NCBI GenBank assembly: GCA_963797265.1
Contig: CAWCOY010000002.1
Span: 310,001 to 374,000 of the forward strand
Source of the DNA: DASUPK01 sp963797265
GTDB lineage: Bacteria; Actinomycetota; Thermoleophilia; Solirubrobacterales; 70-9
Direction of reading: 5' to 3'
DNA: 64,000 bases
Shown here: piece after piece, positions 40,013-51,023 of the stretch
Layout of the letters: every line of letters begins with the position of its first letter
Position numbering within the stretch: position 1 is the stretch's first letter
Notes under the pieces: model-generated
The model's database searches: none
Told to the model about the DNA's origin: nothing
The model's input: the letters and a program-made list of their open reading frames with translations, nothing else
Translations under genes and position numbers: made by a program

Positions 40013-40293
40013 GAGAGCTCGCCCTCGCCCGAGGCGGGTGCGCCGCTCGCGCGGCCGCCGCTCGTGCCCCGCGCCCGCGGCCCGGCCGAGTGGCTATCCG
40101 GGGCGCCGCCCCGCGTCTGATCGGCCTGCGCCGAGCGTTGCCGCAGCGCGGACATGCCGATCAGCATGAAGAAGGCGGCGACCAACGCGATGGCCACGGC
40201 GATCAGGGGCGAGGCGAACACGGCCAGCGCAATCACGATCAGCGCCACGCCCGCGACCAATGCGAAGCTGATTCCGGAGAAGGCTCCGTACAT
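40009..40293 (-). CDS. Small membrane protein with polar tail
   Basis: A 94-residue protein with two adjacent hydrophobic helices (about 8-28 and 30-50) and a 40-residue glycine/serine/arginine-rich tail after MSALRQRSAQ. No domain recognised. Its promoter region contains the 28-base C tract (G tract on its own strand), 39 bases before the start, so its expression could depend on tract length. Confidence 0.65.
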   Translation of the reverse strand: MYGAFSGISFALVAGVALIVIALAVFASPLIAVAIALVAAFFMLIGMSALRQRSAQADQTRGGAPDSHSAGPRARGTSGGRASGAPASGEGELS

Positions 40294-40331
40294 GTAGGCC
40301 CTTGATCCCCGGGCACCGGCACCCCGAAACT

Positions 40332-40359
40332 CCCCCCCCCCCCCCCCCCCCCCCCCCCC
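40332..40359. repeat. Poly-C tract of 28 bases
   Basis: An uninterrupted run of 28 C residues lies between the divergent small membrane gene and the metallophosphoesterase gene. Tracts this long are exceptional in any bacterial genome and are very prone to slippage. It sits 39 bases from one start codon and 27 from the other, where it could alter promoter spacing. An assembly or sequencing artefact must be excluded. Confidence 0.9.
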
Positions 40360-40385
40360 GCCTGGCCCCTGGCAGACTGCGGCCC

Positions 40386-40982
40386 GTGAGGCTGCTCGCC
40401 TTCAGTGACCTGCATCGCGATCTCGATCAGGCGGCGAGCCTGGTCGAGCGCTCCTCGGAGGCCGACGCGGTGATCGCCGCGGGCGATTTCGCCTCCGTCC
40501 ACGAGGGCCTCGAGGAGACGATCGGGGCCCTCAAGCCGATCTCGGTCCCAACAGTCCTCGTGCCCGGGAACAACGAGACCGAGGACGCCCTCCGGGCCGC
40601 CTGCGACGGCTGGGAAGCTGCAACCGTCCTGCACGGCCAGGGCACCGAGATCGACGGCAATCAGTTCTTCGGGCTCGGCGCCGGTGTCCCGATCACCCCC
40701 TGGGACTGGAGCTTCGACCTCGACGAGGACCAGGCCGGCGAGCGTCTTGCCGCCTGCCCCGAAGGCGCCGTGCTCGTCGTGCACTCGCCGCCCAAGGGTC
40801 ACTGCGACAGATCTCGCTCGGGCGATCACCTGGGGAGCGAGTCGATCCTCGAGGCGATCGAGTCGAAGCGCCCGCCCCTGGCGGTCTGTGGGCACATTCA
40901 TGAGGCCTGGGGAACCGAGGACGAGGTCGGTCCCACCAAGGTGATCAACCTGGGCCCGAGCGGCAGACTGATCGAAGTTTGA
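40386..40982 (+). CDS. Calcineurin-like metallophosphoesterase
   Basis: A 198-residue protein with all five metal-binding blocks of the family in order: SDLHRDLD, GDF, GNNE (N in place of the usual H context), VVHSPPKG and GHIHEAWG. The GTG start at 40386 begins directly with MRLLAFSDLH, as in homologues; the open frame upstream is only a proline run read from the C tract. The substrate is unknown. It is followed after 19 bases by the duplicated-domain protein. Confidence 0.88.
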   Translation: MRLLAFSDLHRDLDQAASLVERSSEADAVIAAGDFASVHEGLEETIGALKPISVPTVLVPGNNETEDALRAACDGWEAATVLHGQGTEIDGNQFFGLGAGVPITPWDWSFDLDEDQAGERLAACPEGAVLVVHSPPKGHCDRSRSGDHLGSESILEAIESKRPPLAVCGHIHEAWGTEDEVGPTKVINLGPSGRLIEV

Positions 40983-41001
40983 TCGCAGGAATAGAGTTGC
41001 G

Positions 41002-41691
41002 GTGGTGAACGAGTGGAACGATCCGCCCCGCAGCCGGGACGAGTGGCGCGTCGAGGTCTCCCTCGACCGGGACGAGCACGCCGACACGCTCTCGGGAGGG
41101 CTGCACGACCTGCAGCTCGACAACGAGGCCCGCAAGCGCCTCGGCGGCAGCGTGATCGTGACTCGCGACGGCAGCTTCCTCTTCGTCTACGCCTGGCACG
41201 AGGAGTCCGCGCAGGAGGCCGAGCGGGTCGTGAAGGACATCATGGATCGCGAGAAGCTGATCGGGCAGGTGCGGCTGATGCGCTGGCACCCGCTGGCGGA
41301 AGAGTGGAAGGACGCCGAGGAGCCGCTTCCCGACGACGAGGCCGAGCGCGCCGAGGAGATTCGGGAAGCCGAGCACGAGGGAGCGCAGGAGGCACGACAG
41401 TTCGGCGAGTTCGGCTGGGAGGTGGTCGTCGACCTGCCCCACGTGCGGGACACGCACGCCTTCGCCACGAGGCTCCGCGAGGAGGGGCTGCCCGTGAAGC
41501 GCCGCTTCAACTACCTGCTGGTCGGAGCTCCATCCGAAGACGCGGCCATCGATCTCGGCAAGCGCCTCGAGGGCGAGGCGCCGGAGGGCAGCCACGTCGG
41601 CGTGCGCGGCAATCCAGACGACATGCCTCTCCCCTCGTTCGTCAATCTCGCCGCCCTGAAGCCCGGATTCCTGCGCGACCTCGGCCTCTAG
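41002..41691 (+). CDS. Internally duplicated protein, unknown
   Basis: A 229-residue soluble protein with two similar halves: residues about 14-85 (EWRVEVSLDRDEHADTLSGG, then FLFVYAWHEESAQEAERVV) and about 138-205 (GWEVVVDLPHVRDTHAFATR, then YLLVGAPSEDAAIDLGKRL). Each half looks like a beta-alpha-beta ferredoxin-like unit. An acidic linker lies between them. Seen in actinobacteria without known function. The start is GTG 41002 or 41005. It sits in a short plus-strand run with the phosphoesterase and the TMEM175-like gene. Confidence 0.72.
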   Translation: MVNEWNDPPRSRDEWRVEVSLDRDEHADTLSGGLHDLQLDNEARKRLGGSVIVTRDGSFLFVYAWHEESAQEAERVVKDIMDREKLIGQVRLMRWHPLAEEWKDAEEPLPDDEAERAEEIREAEHEGAQEARQFGEFGWEVVVDLPHVRDTHAFATRLREEGLPVKRRFNYLLVGAPSEDAAIDLGKRLEGEAPEGSHVGVRGNPDDMPLPSFVNLAALKPGFLRDLGL

Positions 41692-41701
41692 ACGAGTCGT
41701 C

Positions 41702-42361
41702 GTGCAGGAGGACCTCGCGCCGCGACGGACATACGGGCGCGACAGCGTCGAATTCGCCCGGACCCTGACCTTCACCGACGGGCTCTTCGCGATCGCGATG
41801 ACCCTGCTCGTCGTCGACCTCGCCGTCCCCACCCTCACCGACACGGCCAGCGTCCACGAGCTCGCGGACAAGCTCGACGACGACAGCGCCAAGTTCATCA
41901 GCTTCTTCATCAGCTTCGCCGTGATCGGCCGCTACTGGCTCGCACACCACACGTACTTCTCCGCGCTGGCGCGGATCGACCGTGCGCTGATCGCCCTCAA
42001 CCTCGTCTATCTGGCGTTCATCGCGTTCCTGCCCTTCCCGACCGCCCTGCTCGGCGAGTACTTCGAGAACCCGCTCTCGATCGTGATCTATGCAGTCAAC
42101 GTCGCGATAGTCAGCGGTATGGAGGTCGTCCTCTTCAGCTGGGCGCACAATCACGACCTGCTGGAGCGGAAGCTGCCGGGAAACGTCTATCGCTACGGCG
42201 CGGCGATGTCGCTGTCGCCCGTGCTCTTCTTCGTGCTCTCCATCCCGCTTGCGTTCCTCTCCACGACGCTGGCCGCGTGCATGTGGTTCCTCACGATCCC
42301 GTTCGCGACCATCGCCGATCGCTGGAAACCCGAGGGAGCAGACGAGCTCTTGATGGACTAG
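41702..42361 (+). CDS. TMEM175-family (DUF1211) potassium channel-like protein
   Basis: A 219-residue six-helix membrane protein of the DUF1211/TMEM175 family, whose members are potassium channels. The family signature RxxxFSD in helix I reads RTLTFTDGLFAIAMTLLV, with T for S. Other blocks such as FAVIGRYWLAHHTYF fit. Bacterial members form tetramers. It starts at GTG 41702, ten bases after the previous gene. Confidence 0.83.
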   Translation: MQEDLAPRRTYGRDSVEFARTLTFTDGLFAIAMTLLVVDLAVPTLTDTASVHELADKLDDDSAKFISFFISFAVIGRYWLAHHTYFSALARIDRALIALNLVYLAFIAFLPFPTALLGEYFENPLSIVIYAVNVAIVSGMEVVLFSWAHNHDLLERKLPGNVYRYGAAMSLSPVLFFVLSIPLAFLSTTLAACMWFLTIPFATIADRWKPEGADELLMD

Positions 42362-42395
42362 ATGCGAGGGTCGCGGAAGCGCAACCTGATTAAAG

Positions 42396-43862
42396 TTAAA
42401 GCTGGACTCGGTTCCGCCCCGCCGCCTTGGCGGCGTAGAGCAGGGTGTCGGCGCGGGCGGTGAGCTGCTCGGCGCTCTCCTCTCCGTCCCACTGGCAGAC
42501 CCCCGCGGAGCAGGTCTGATCCTCCGGAAGCGCCTCGCGCAGGCGGTCCAGCATCTCCTGAGCGTGATCCAGGTTGGTGCCCGGAAGGGCCAGCGCGAAC
42601 TCCTCACCGCCGTAGCGGGCCAGGATGTCGCCGGTGCGCAGGTTCTGGCTCCAGGCTCCCGCGATCTGCTTGAGGAAGCGATCGCCCGCCTGGTGGCCGT
42701 GGGTGTCGTTGTAGAGCTTGAAGCGATCCAGATCGAGGACCGCGACGCAGAGCGCCGCCCCGCTGCGGTCGGCCCGGGAGAGCTCGCGACTGAGCTCCTC
42801 GTCCCAGGCGCGGCGGTTGAGCAGGCCCGTGAGGTCGTCCGTGCGCGCCGCGATCTCGAGGCGGCCGAGCAGCTCGCCGCGATCGATCGCGATCGCAGCC
42901 TCCAGCGCGAGCAGGCCAACGGCGCGCTGGGTCTCGGAGCTCACGCGCTCGTGCCGGTCCCGCCAGTAGACGGCCAGGACGCCGACCGCCGCCCCCTCGT
43001 CCTTCAGCACCGGCTCCCAGAGCGCCGCCTCCGCCTGGAAGCGGGGACCGAGCTCAGCTGCCGAGTGCTCGTCGCGGAGCGGCTCGAACCGGCTCTCCGC
43101 CGAGGTGAACACCTGGATCGCGCCCGAAGCCGGAGTGACGAACGGAAGGTGCACGCCCTCCACGTCCGCGCCGGCCGCGGCATCGGCCTGCAATGCGTCC
43201 CCCGCGATCGTCGGACGCCAGAGCACCGCCGCGGACGCCCCCGCGGTTCGTACGGCGGCCGAGCAGATCGCCCAGCCGACGGCCCGCGAGTCGCTCTGCG
43301 TGGCGAGCTGCCTCGCGACCTCGCCGACGGCCTCCAGGTTCGACGCCCGCCTCGCGGCGGCGTTGGTCTCGCGTCTCAGCCGCGTGGCGAGCGCGTCGAC
43401 CAGCAGCCCGGCGACGAGGATGCTCCCCACGGTCACCATCCAGCGCGGCACGGGCGTCGGGCCCGACACCTCGGTGAGCACCCAGGCGTAGGCGGCGCCG
43501 ACGACCCCCACGTGGAGGTAGCCCCAGCGCGGCCCGAAGAAGAAGAACGCGTAGACGCAGATCCAGAGGTACCAGAAGGTGTAATAGCCGCTCGGATCGT
43601 GCCCGTAGTAGACGGCGCGGGTGACGATGGCCGTGCCGACGAGTACGCACAGCTGCATGGCCCAGACGGGCAGCCGCTGCCGCGCGAGCAGTACCGCCAA
43701 ACCGAACACGTAGGCGATCCCGACGTTGGTCCAGAGCGCCGAGGAGTCGTACTCGCTCGGATGCGGCAGCACCAGTGAGAGCGCGCCGATGGTCCCCCCG
43801 GCCAGGAAGAGAGCACCCAGAACCGTGGCCATGATCGACGGCTGGTCGAAGGACCGGTTCAC
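42396..43862 (-). CDS. Membrane-bound GAF-GGDEF diguanylate cyclase
   Basis: A 488-residue signalling enzyme: about six membrane helices (residues 10-175), a GAF-like sensor domain (about 185-320) and a GGDEF domain with the active-site GGEEF in ARYGGEEFALAL. An RxxD inhibitory site (RTGD) lies five residues before it, so the enzyme should make cyclic di-GMP with product inhibition. The GTG 43862 start keeps FDQPSIMATVLG; ATG 43832 is an alternative. Divergent from the VOC gene. Confidence 0.88.
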   Translation of the reverse strand: MNRSFDQPSIMATVLGALFLAGGTIGALSLVLPHPSEYDSSALWTNVGIAYVFGLAVLLARQRLPVWAMQLCVLVGTAIVTRAVYYGHDPSGYYTFWYLWICVYAFFFFGPRWGYLHVGVVGAAYAWVLTEVSGPTPVPRWMVTVGSILVAGLLVDALATRLRRETNAAARRASNLEAVGEVARQLATQSDSRAVGWAICSAAVRTAGASAAVLWRPTIAGDALQADAAAGADVEGVHLPFVTPASGAIQVFTSAESRFEPLRDEHSAAELGPRFQAEAALWEPVLKDEGAAVGVLAVYWRDRHERVSSETQRAVGLLALEAAIAIDRGELLGRLEIAARTDDLTGLLNRRAWDEELSRELSRADRSGAALCVAVLDLDRFKLYNDTHGHQAGDRFLKQIAGAWSQNLRTGDILARYGGEEFALALPGTNLDHAQEMLDRLREALPEDQTCSAGVCQWDGEESAEQLTARADTLLYAAKAAGRNRVQL

Positions 43863-43955
43863 CCCGCCTATTCGAGAATCATCCCCCACGCCGCCGTAGC
43901 ATCGACCATTCCGGGTACCCCGGCATCGGTAATTTCCCCCGATATCGTCAGCGAG

Positions 43956-44825
43956 GTGAGCGAGAACGGCTCCATCGATCCCGCCACCTCGATGGGGCCC
44001 GTCCGCCTCACCGTCGGCGATCTCGAGCGCGCCCACGACTTCTATCGCGACGCCATCGGGCTCACCGAAGTCGACTCCGCAAACGGCGTCACGCGTATGG
44101 GAGCAGGCGATCCGTCCGTCCTGCCCGTCATCGAGCTGGTCGGAGACCCCGACGCGCGGCCTCGCCCGCGCGGCACGAGCGGCCTCTTCCACCTGGCGAT
44201 CCTGGTGCCGAGCCGGGCCGACCTCGCACGTGCCCTGCAGCGCGTCGCGGAGGCCGGTTGGCGGCTCAGCGGGGCTTCAGACCACCTGGTCAGCGAGGCC
44301 CTCTACCTGAGCGACCCGGAGGGCAACGGGATCGAGATCTACCGCGACCGGTCGCGAGAGCAGTGGCCGGTCCGCGACGGGGTCCTGCAGATGGACACCC
44401 TCCCGCTCGACCTCGACGGCGTCCTCGGCGAGCTCCGCCGCGAGGACGCGAGCGCGGGCATGCCTCACGGCACCCGGATCGGCCACGTCCACCTCAACGT
44501 CGGCGACCTGGCCGCCGCCGAGGCCCTCTACTCCGGCGCGCTCGGCTTCGACGTCACCGTGCGGGGCTACCCGGGCGCCCTCTTCGTCTCGGCCGGCGGC
44601 TATCACCACCACCTCGGCCTCAACACCTGGGCGGGCGAGGGCGCTCCGCCGCCGCCCGAGGGCAGCCGGGGGCTGCGGGAGTTCGAGATCCTCCTGCCGA
44701 GCGGCGAGTCCCTGGCCGCCGAGGAGGACCGCCTGCGCGAGGCCGACTTCGAGCCCGCCCGCGAGGACGGTCGCTTGCGCGTCACCGACCCGTCTGGCAA
44801 CCGGGTCGTGCTGGCCGCCGCCTAG
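43956..44825 (+). CDS. Two-domain VOC protein (catechol 2,3-dioxygenase CatE-like)
   Basis: A 289-residue protein with two vicinal-oxygen-chelate domains (about 10-130 and 165-289). The metal triad is in the second half: H in IGHVHLNVGDL, H in GYHHHLGLNTW and E in REFEILLP. The first half lacks the first histidine (GPVRLTVGDLERA), as in CatE proteins. It could be an iron-dependent extradiol dioxygenase or a glyoxalase-type enzyme. GTG start 43956. It converges on another VOC gene with a four-base overlap. Confidence 0.85.
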   Translation: MSENGSIDPATSMGPVRLTVGDLERAHDFYRDAIGLTEVDSANGVTRMGAGDPSVLPVIELVGDPDARPRPRGTSGLFHLAILVPSRADLARALQRVAEAGWRLSGASDHLVSEALYLSDPEGNGIEIYRDRSREQWPVRDGVLQMDTLPLDLDGVLGELRREDASAGMPHGTRIGHVHLNVGDLAAAEALYSGALGFDVTVRGYPGALFVSAGGYHHHLGLNTWAGEGAPPPPEGSRGLREFEILLPSGESLAAEEDRLREADFEPAREDGRLRVTDPSGNRVVLAAA

Positions 44826-45241
44826 CTTCCCGGGGGTCCGGCCGTCGTCTGGCCGACCTCGATCAGGTGGCCGTCGGGGTCGCGCATGTAGCAGCGGATC
44901 TCGGTCGCGTGCTGCTTCGGCTCGGTGAGGAACTCGGCGCCCTTCGAGCTCCACTCCTCGTAGCAGCCCTGGATGTCCGCCACCCGGATGTTGAGGAAGG
45001 CACTCACCCGGTTGAGATCGCTCGGCGCCTCGAGCACCACCTCGGGCTTGTCGTCGGTCGGACCGCCACCGACGTTGATGATCACCCAGCCGTTGGCGAG
45101 CTGGACGATCGTCGGCTCGCCCTCCATCACGACCTCGCCACCGAGCACGTCGGTGTAGAAGGCGGCCGAGCGCGGCACGTCCTCGCTGACGATGAAGTGG
45201 GTGAGCGCGATCCCCTCGGTCGGTGCCGGGAAGTCGGCCAT
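44822..45241 (-). CDS. VOC (glyoxalase-fold) family protein
   Basis: A 139-residue single VOC module. LTHFIVSEDVPRSAAFYTDVLGG is the first half and the second ends CYMRDPDGHLIEVGQT, with a metal-type glutamate in IEVG and a histidine in LTHF. It could be a glyoxalase, a fosfomycin/bleomycin-type resistance protein or an isomerase; no choice is possible. Divergent from the glutamine synthetase gene. Confidence 0.83.
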   Translation of the reverse strand: MADFPAPTEGIALTHFIVSEDVPRSAAFYTDVLGGEVVMEGEPTIVQLANGWVIINVGGGPTDDKPEVVLEAPSDLNRVSAFLNIRVADIQGCYEEWSSKGAEFLTEPKQHATEIRCYMRDPDGHLIEVGQTTAGPPGS

Positions 45242-45434
45242 CTCCGTGGACTCTACGCTCCGGCGACCGCGGGCCGAAACCCGCCGCCCGACCGGGTGTC
45301 GAAACGAGTTTGCGGATTTTTGTACGCGCGGACAATGCCCAACACAGGCACGGCGGTCTAATCTGCGCCCGTCGTGTGATCAACCTCGGCGTGCTGCTGG
45401 GCGCGTCGAGCCTGCTGAGGAGGCTGCCCCGACG

Positions 45435-47576
<2,142 letters not shown>

Positions 47577-47636
47577 ATAGACCGGATCGCAAACGGGGTA
47601 CAGATTCGCGAGGCTGAACCCGGTGATCACGGTTGG

Positions 47637-48086
47637 GTGCTGGAGCGGCACGCGTACCTGTTCGAGGACCAGGAGGTCTGGGGCCACCAGTTCCTGTCGC
47701 TGATCGCGCGGCTGATCTCCGACTACCTCGGGGATCACCACCCTGAGCGCGAGGGCGCGTGGGTGGCGGAGCTGGATGGCGAGCGCGTCGGCTCGGTCTA
47801 CTGCGTGCGGCGCTCGGAAGAGGTTGCGCAGCTTCGACTCTTCTTCGTCGACCGAGAGGCGCGTGGCCACGGGATCGGGTCGAAACTCGTCGAGCACTGC
47901 ATCGACTTCGCCCGCGGCCGCGGCTACAAGCGGATGATGCTTTCCACCGTCAGCCCTCTGGAGAGCGCCCGGCGGATCTACGACGCGGCAGGATTCACGC
48001 AGACCAAGGAGGAGCCGGATCCGGCCTTCCCGGATGGGGCCCTCGCGCAGGAAATGTGGCTCGAGCTCACTCCCGGATCAGGCTGA
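47637..48086 (+). CDS. GNAT acetyltransferase (start codon unclear)
   Basis: A GNAT-fold acetyltransferase; the acetyl-CoA loop is REARGHGIGSKLVEH and the ending is SARRIYDAAGFTQTKEEPDP. It resembles the acetyltransferase half of actinobacterial MarR-GNAT proteins. From GTG 47637 it has 149 residues but lacks the first strand. That strand (VQIREAEPGDHGW) is encoded in frame upstream, directly after the glnN stop, without ATG, GTG or TTG. Initiation at ATT, ATC or GTA, or a damaged start, is therefore likely. It converges on the MFS gene with a 20-base overlap. Confidence 0.8.
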   Translation: MLERHAYLFEDQEVWGHQFLSLIARLISDYLGDHHPEREGAWVAELDGERVGSVYCVRRSEEVAQLRLFFVDREARGHGIGSKLVEHCIDFARGRGYKRMMLSTVSPLESARRIYDAAGFTQTKEEPDPAFPDGALAQEMWLELTPGSG

Positions 48087-49413
48087 GGCCGATCGTGCCG
48101 CCGAGCAGCAGGATGCCCCCGGCGACCGCCATTGCGGCCTGGATGGCACCGATCGCGCCGATCATCGCCACCCCGATGGCACCGCCCGCCTGGCGCGCCG
48201 TGTTGTTCACGGCCGCGGCCATCCCGGCGCGGGGCGCGGGCACGGCCGCCGTGGCGGCGGAGACCAGCGCGGGCGTCGCAAATCCGAGTCCGACCCCCCC
48301 GACCGCGAGCGCGGACAGCGCTGCCGGGCCGTCCTGGCTGGGGAGGAGCGCGACGACGACCATCGCAAGCCCGGTCGTAATCAGCCCCAGGCCGGCGGGA
48401 AGCCTCGGGCCGAATCGCTGAGCCACCCGGCCACCGACGACGGCGAACAAAGCCAGAGTTCCCACCCAGGGCAGGATGTGGAAGCCGGCCTCGATCGGTG
48501 ACTCACCCTCCTGCTGCTGCAGGTAGATGCTGAAGGCGAAGAGCGCACCCAGCATGCCCAGGTTCATGAGCCCGCTGCCGGCGTTCGCCGCCGAGAAGGT
48601 GCGGTTCTCGAAGTAGCCGAGCTGGAGCATCGGGTCGCGGCGACGGAGCTCGGTGCGGATGAAGACGACCGCGGAGACCAGGGCGACGACGAGCGCGGTG
48701 ACGACCGGCGGCACCGCCCAACCGAGGCGCCCGCCCTCGATCAGGAAGAAGACCAGTCCCGCGAGCAGCCCGATCGCCGCGAGCTGGCCCCGCACGTCGA
48801 TGGATCGATCGCGCGGGTCCGAGGACTCCTCCACCAGCGCCAGCGTGAGGGGCACCGCCACCACGACGAGCGGCAGATTGAGCCAGAAGATCGCCCGCCA
48901 GCTGATGGTGTCGACGAGCGCGCCACCCGCCAGGGGACCCACGACCAGCGCGACCGATCCAAGCGCGGCCCAGAAGCCGATCGCCTTGGTGCGCTCCTCG
49001 CTGTCCGCGAAGGCATTGTTGATGATCGCCAGCGAGGTGGGCAGGATCGCGGCCGCGCCCAGCCCCTGAATCGCGCGGCCGGCAACCAGTACCGAGACGC
49101 TCGGAGCAAGCGCGCAGATCAGCGAGGAAACGCCGAAGAGCAGCAACCCGGTGACGAAGACGCGACGCCGCCCGACCAGGTCGGCGATATCACCGGCCGA
49201 GAGCATGAGGCTGGCGAGCACCAGCGCGTAGCCGTCCACGACCCACTGCAGGCCGTCGCGGCTCGTGCCCAGCTCCGAAGCCATGTTGGCCAAGGAGACG
49301 TTGACGACGGTGACGTCAAGGAGGACGAAGAAGTAACCGAGGCAGGCAGGCGCGAGGGGCGCCCATCCGGAGCGCCCCGTCCGGGCTCCCTGCCGGCGTG
49401 TTCCAGGCGACAT
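48067..49413 (-). CDS. MFS transporter, DHA2 (14-helix) drug exporter family
   Basis: A 448-residue major-facilitator exporter. Helix I carries FVLLDVTVVNVSLANMA, the A-motif loop is GDIADLVGRRRVFVTG and the antiporter motif is GRAIQGLGAAAILPTSLAII. It is near the short end for 14 helices. It probably expels drugs or lipids by proton antiport. Its location next to a WS/DGAT gene could mean a lipid-related cargo, but no evidence in the sequence shows this. Confidence 0.87.
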   Translation of the reverse strand: MSPGTRRQGARTGRSGWAPLAPACLGYFFVLLDVTVVNVSLANMASELGTSRDGLQWVVDGYALVLASLMLSAGDIADLVGRRRVFVTGLLLFGVSSLICALAPSVSVLVAGRAIQGLGAAAILPTSLAIINNAFADSEERTKAIGFWAALGSVALVVGPLAGGALVDTISWRAIFWLNLPLVVVAVPLTLALVEESSDPRDRSIDVRGQLAAIGLLAGLVFFLIEGGRLGWAVPPVVTALVVALVSAVVFIRTELRRRDPMLQLGYFENRTFSAANAGSGLMNLGMLGALFAFSIYLQQQEGESPIEAGFHILPWVGTLALFAVVGGRVAQRFGPRLPAGLGLITTGLAMVVVALLPSQDGPAALSALAVGGVGLGFATPALVSAATAAVPAPRAGMAAAVNNTARQAGGAIGVAMIGAIGAIQAAMAVAGGILLLGGTIGLSLIRE

Positions 49414-49441
49414 ATTCCTCGGCTACCCGCCGAGGCCGGCG

Positions 49442-50806
49442 TCAAGTCGTGACTTGCTCGAGCAGCTGGTCGATCGAGGCGTCCATCGACCCGGCCAGCT
49501 CATCGGAGTCCGGGAACATCTCGCTGGCCGCGTAGAGGCCGAAGCAGGCCCGGTCGCGAATCGTGGTCATCCCAATCGACACGGCGTGCTTGTCGGCGAT
49601 CGGCACCACCGGATAGGCCGCCTCGAGCTCGCAGCCGAGCATGTACATCGGCTCCCGCGGGCCGGGGATGTTGGAAACGGTGAGGTTGAAGGTCTTGGGG
49701 CTCGCGATCGTGCGACTGATCGCGTGCTGCGCCGGTCTCGGCAAATACTTGAGCGCGGCCATCACCTCGTCGCCGCCCTCGGGAATGCCCGCTTCCTTGC
49801 GCTCGGTCATCTCGAGGCGCACCTGCTGCAGCCGCCGGATCGGGTCGGGCTCGTCGCACGGGAGGTCCACGAAGACGAACGAGATCCGGTTGCCAAGCTC
49901 GGCCGTCTCGCCCTCCCTGACGTTCACGGGCACCATCGTCTTGAGCGGCACCGGGTCTCGGTCGTGGTTGCGCATGAAGCTCCGCATCCCGCCGGCCGAT
50001 GCGGCGAGCAGAACGTCGTTCACCGATGCCCCCAGCGGACGGCCGATCCGCTTCAGATCGTCGAGTGGGCGGCTGAACCAGGCCAGATGCCGGGCGCCGG
50101 TGATCGGTTGGTTGACGGGTTCGCGCGGCTCGCTGGGTCGCAGCGACTCGGCGAGCGCATCGCGGGCACGGCGGACGGGCTCGATCAGCTCTCCGATCCG
50201 ACCCGGTGAACGCAGGATCCGGGCCGGGAGCTTGGCGAGCGAGGCCTCCTCCCTGACCAGGTCGATCACGCCGCCGAGGAGCCGCCGGACCGCGCCCGGC
50301 GCACTCCCCGGCAGCCACTGATCGGATTCGGCGGGCGGGGGATCTGCGGTCGGGTCGAGAAGCAGGGAGCTGAGCTCGACGGCCGCGATGCCGTCGACCA
50401 TGCAGTGATGGGCCTTGCCCACCACGCCGATCCGGCCGTCCTCGAGTCGATCGGATATGCACATCTGCCAGAGCGGACGGTCGCGGCGCAGCTGCGTGGA
50501 CATGCAGGAGTCCGCCAGATCCCGAAGCCGGGTCGCGCTCGAGGGGAGCACGTGCCGGTTGACGTCGAAGCGCTGGTCGTCCACCCAGATCGGTGCGTTC
50601 AGGCCAAAGGGCACCGAGGCGATCCGCTGGCGGTAGCGCGGGGCTCGGCAGAGCCTGCTGGCGATGTGGTCTCGCAGCTCGTTGAACCCAGGCGCCTGGC
50701 CACCCTCCGGCCGCCTGAACGCCGCCGCCCATCCGACGTGCATGTGGGCGCTTGGGTTCTCGACCGCCAGGAAGGAATCGTCGAGCGCTGAGAGGCGTCC
50801 AGTCAT
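49442..50806 (-). CDS. Wax ester synthase / diacylglycerol acyltransferase (WS/DGAT)
   Basis: A 454-residue acyltransferase that makes wax esters or triacylglycerol. The catalytic HHxxxDG motif is H133-G139 (HHCMVDG), and the second conserved block SNIPGPREPMYMLG is present near the C-terminus. The ATG 50806 start has GGAGG six bases upstream. Storage-lipid synthesis is common in actinobacteria. It is divergent from the second diguanylate cyclase, with a 217-base gap. Confidence 0.9.
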   Translation of the reverse strand: MTGRLSALDDSFLAVENPSAHMHVGWAAAFRRPEGGQAPGFNELRDHIASRLCRAPRYRQRIASVPFGLNAPIWVDDQRFDVNRHVLPSSATRLRDLADSCMSTQLRRDRPLWQMCISDRLEDGRIGVVGKAHHCMVDGIAAVELSSLLLDPTADPPPAESDQWLPGSAPGAVRRLLGGVIDLVREEASLAKLPARILRSPGRIGELIEPVRRARDALAESLRPSEPREPVNQPITGARHLAWFSRPLDDLKRIGRPLGASVNDVLLAASAGGMRSFMRNHDRDPVPLKTMVPVNVREGETAELGNRISFVFVDLPCDEPDPIRRLQQVRLEMTERKEAGIPEGGDEVMAALKYLPRPAQHAISRTIASPKTFNLTVSNIPGPREPMYMLGCELEAAYPVVPIADKHAVSIGMTTIRDRACFGLYAASEMFPDSDELAGSMDASIDQLLEQVTT

Positions 50807-51023
50807 GTCCAACCTCCAACTCCTCGTTTCCCGAAGGGGTTCGTTTACCGCGGACGCCCTAATCGCAAAACAACGGCGAGTCAAATCCGGTCCGAAAAGG
50901 GCGCTCTTTGCGCGGTTTGACGCGAGATCTACCAACTTTTGCCGAGGCATTCCGTCCAACGGGCGTCCAAGTGTGTCCAAGAAGCTAATAGTCAGTACCG
51001 GCGGCTCCCGATAACTAGGGGGC
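50807..51023. other. Divergent intergenic region
   Basis: 217 bases, visibly richer in A and T than the surrounding genes, between WS/DGAT (minus) and a diguanylate cyclase (plus). It must hold both promoters. GTCAAA and TTTGAC face each other around the middle. AGGGGG precedes the plus-strand ATG. I see no RNA gene. Confidence 0.4.

Noticed and set aside
40302..40385. N-terminal extension of the phosphoesterase through the C tract
   Set aside because: It would encode a run of about nine prolines from the poly-C tract and has no conserved residues; the GTG at 40386 starts exactly at the family beginning.
45242..45434. Glutamine riboswitch or leader RNA upstream of the glutamine synthetase gene
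   Set aside because: I could not find the conserved core of glnA-type or downstream-peptide motifs in these 190 bases, so no RNA is claimed.
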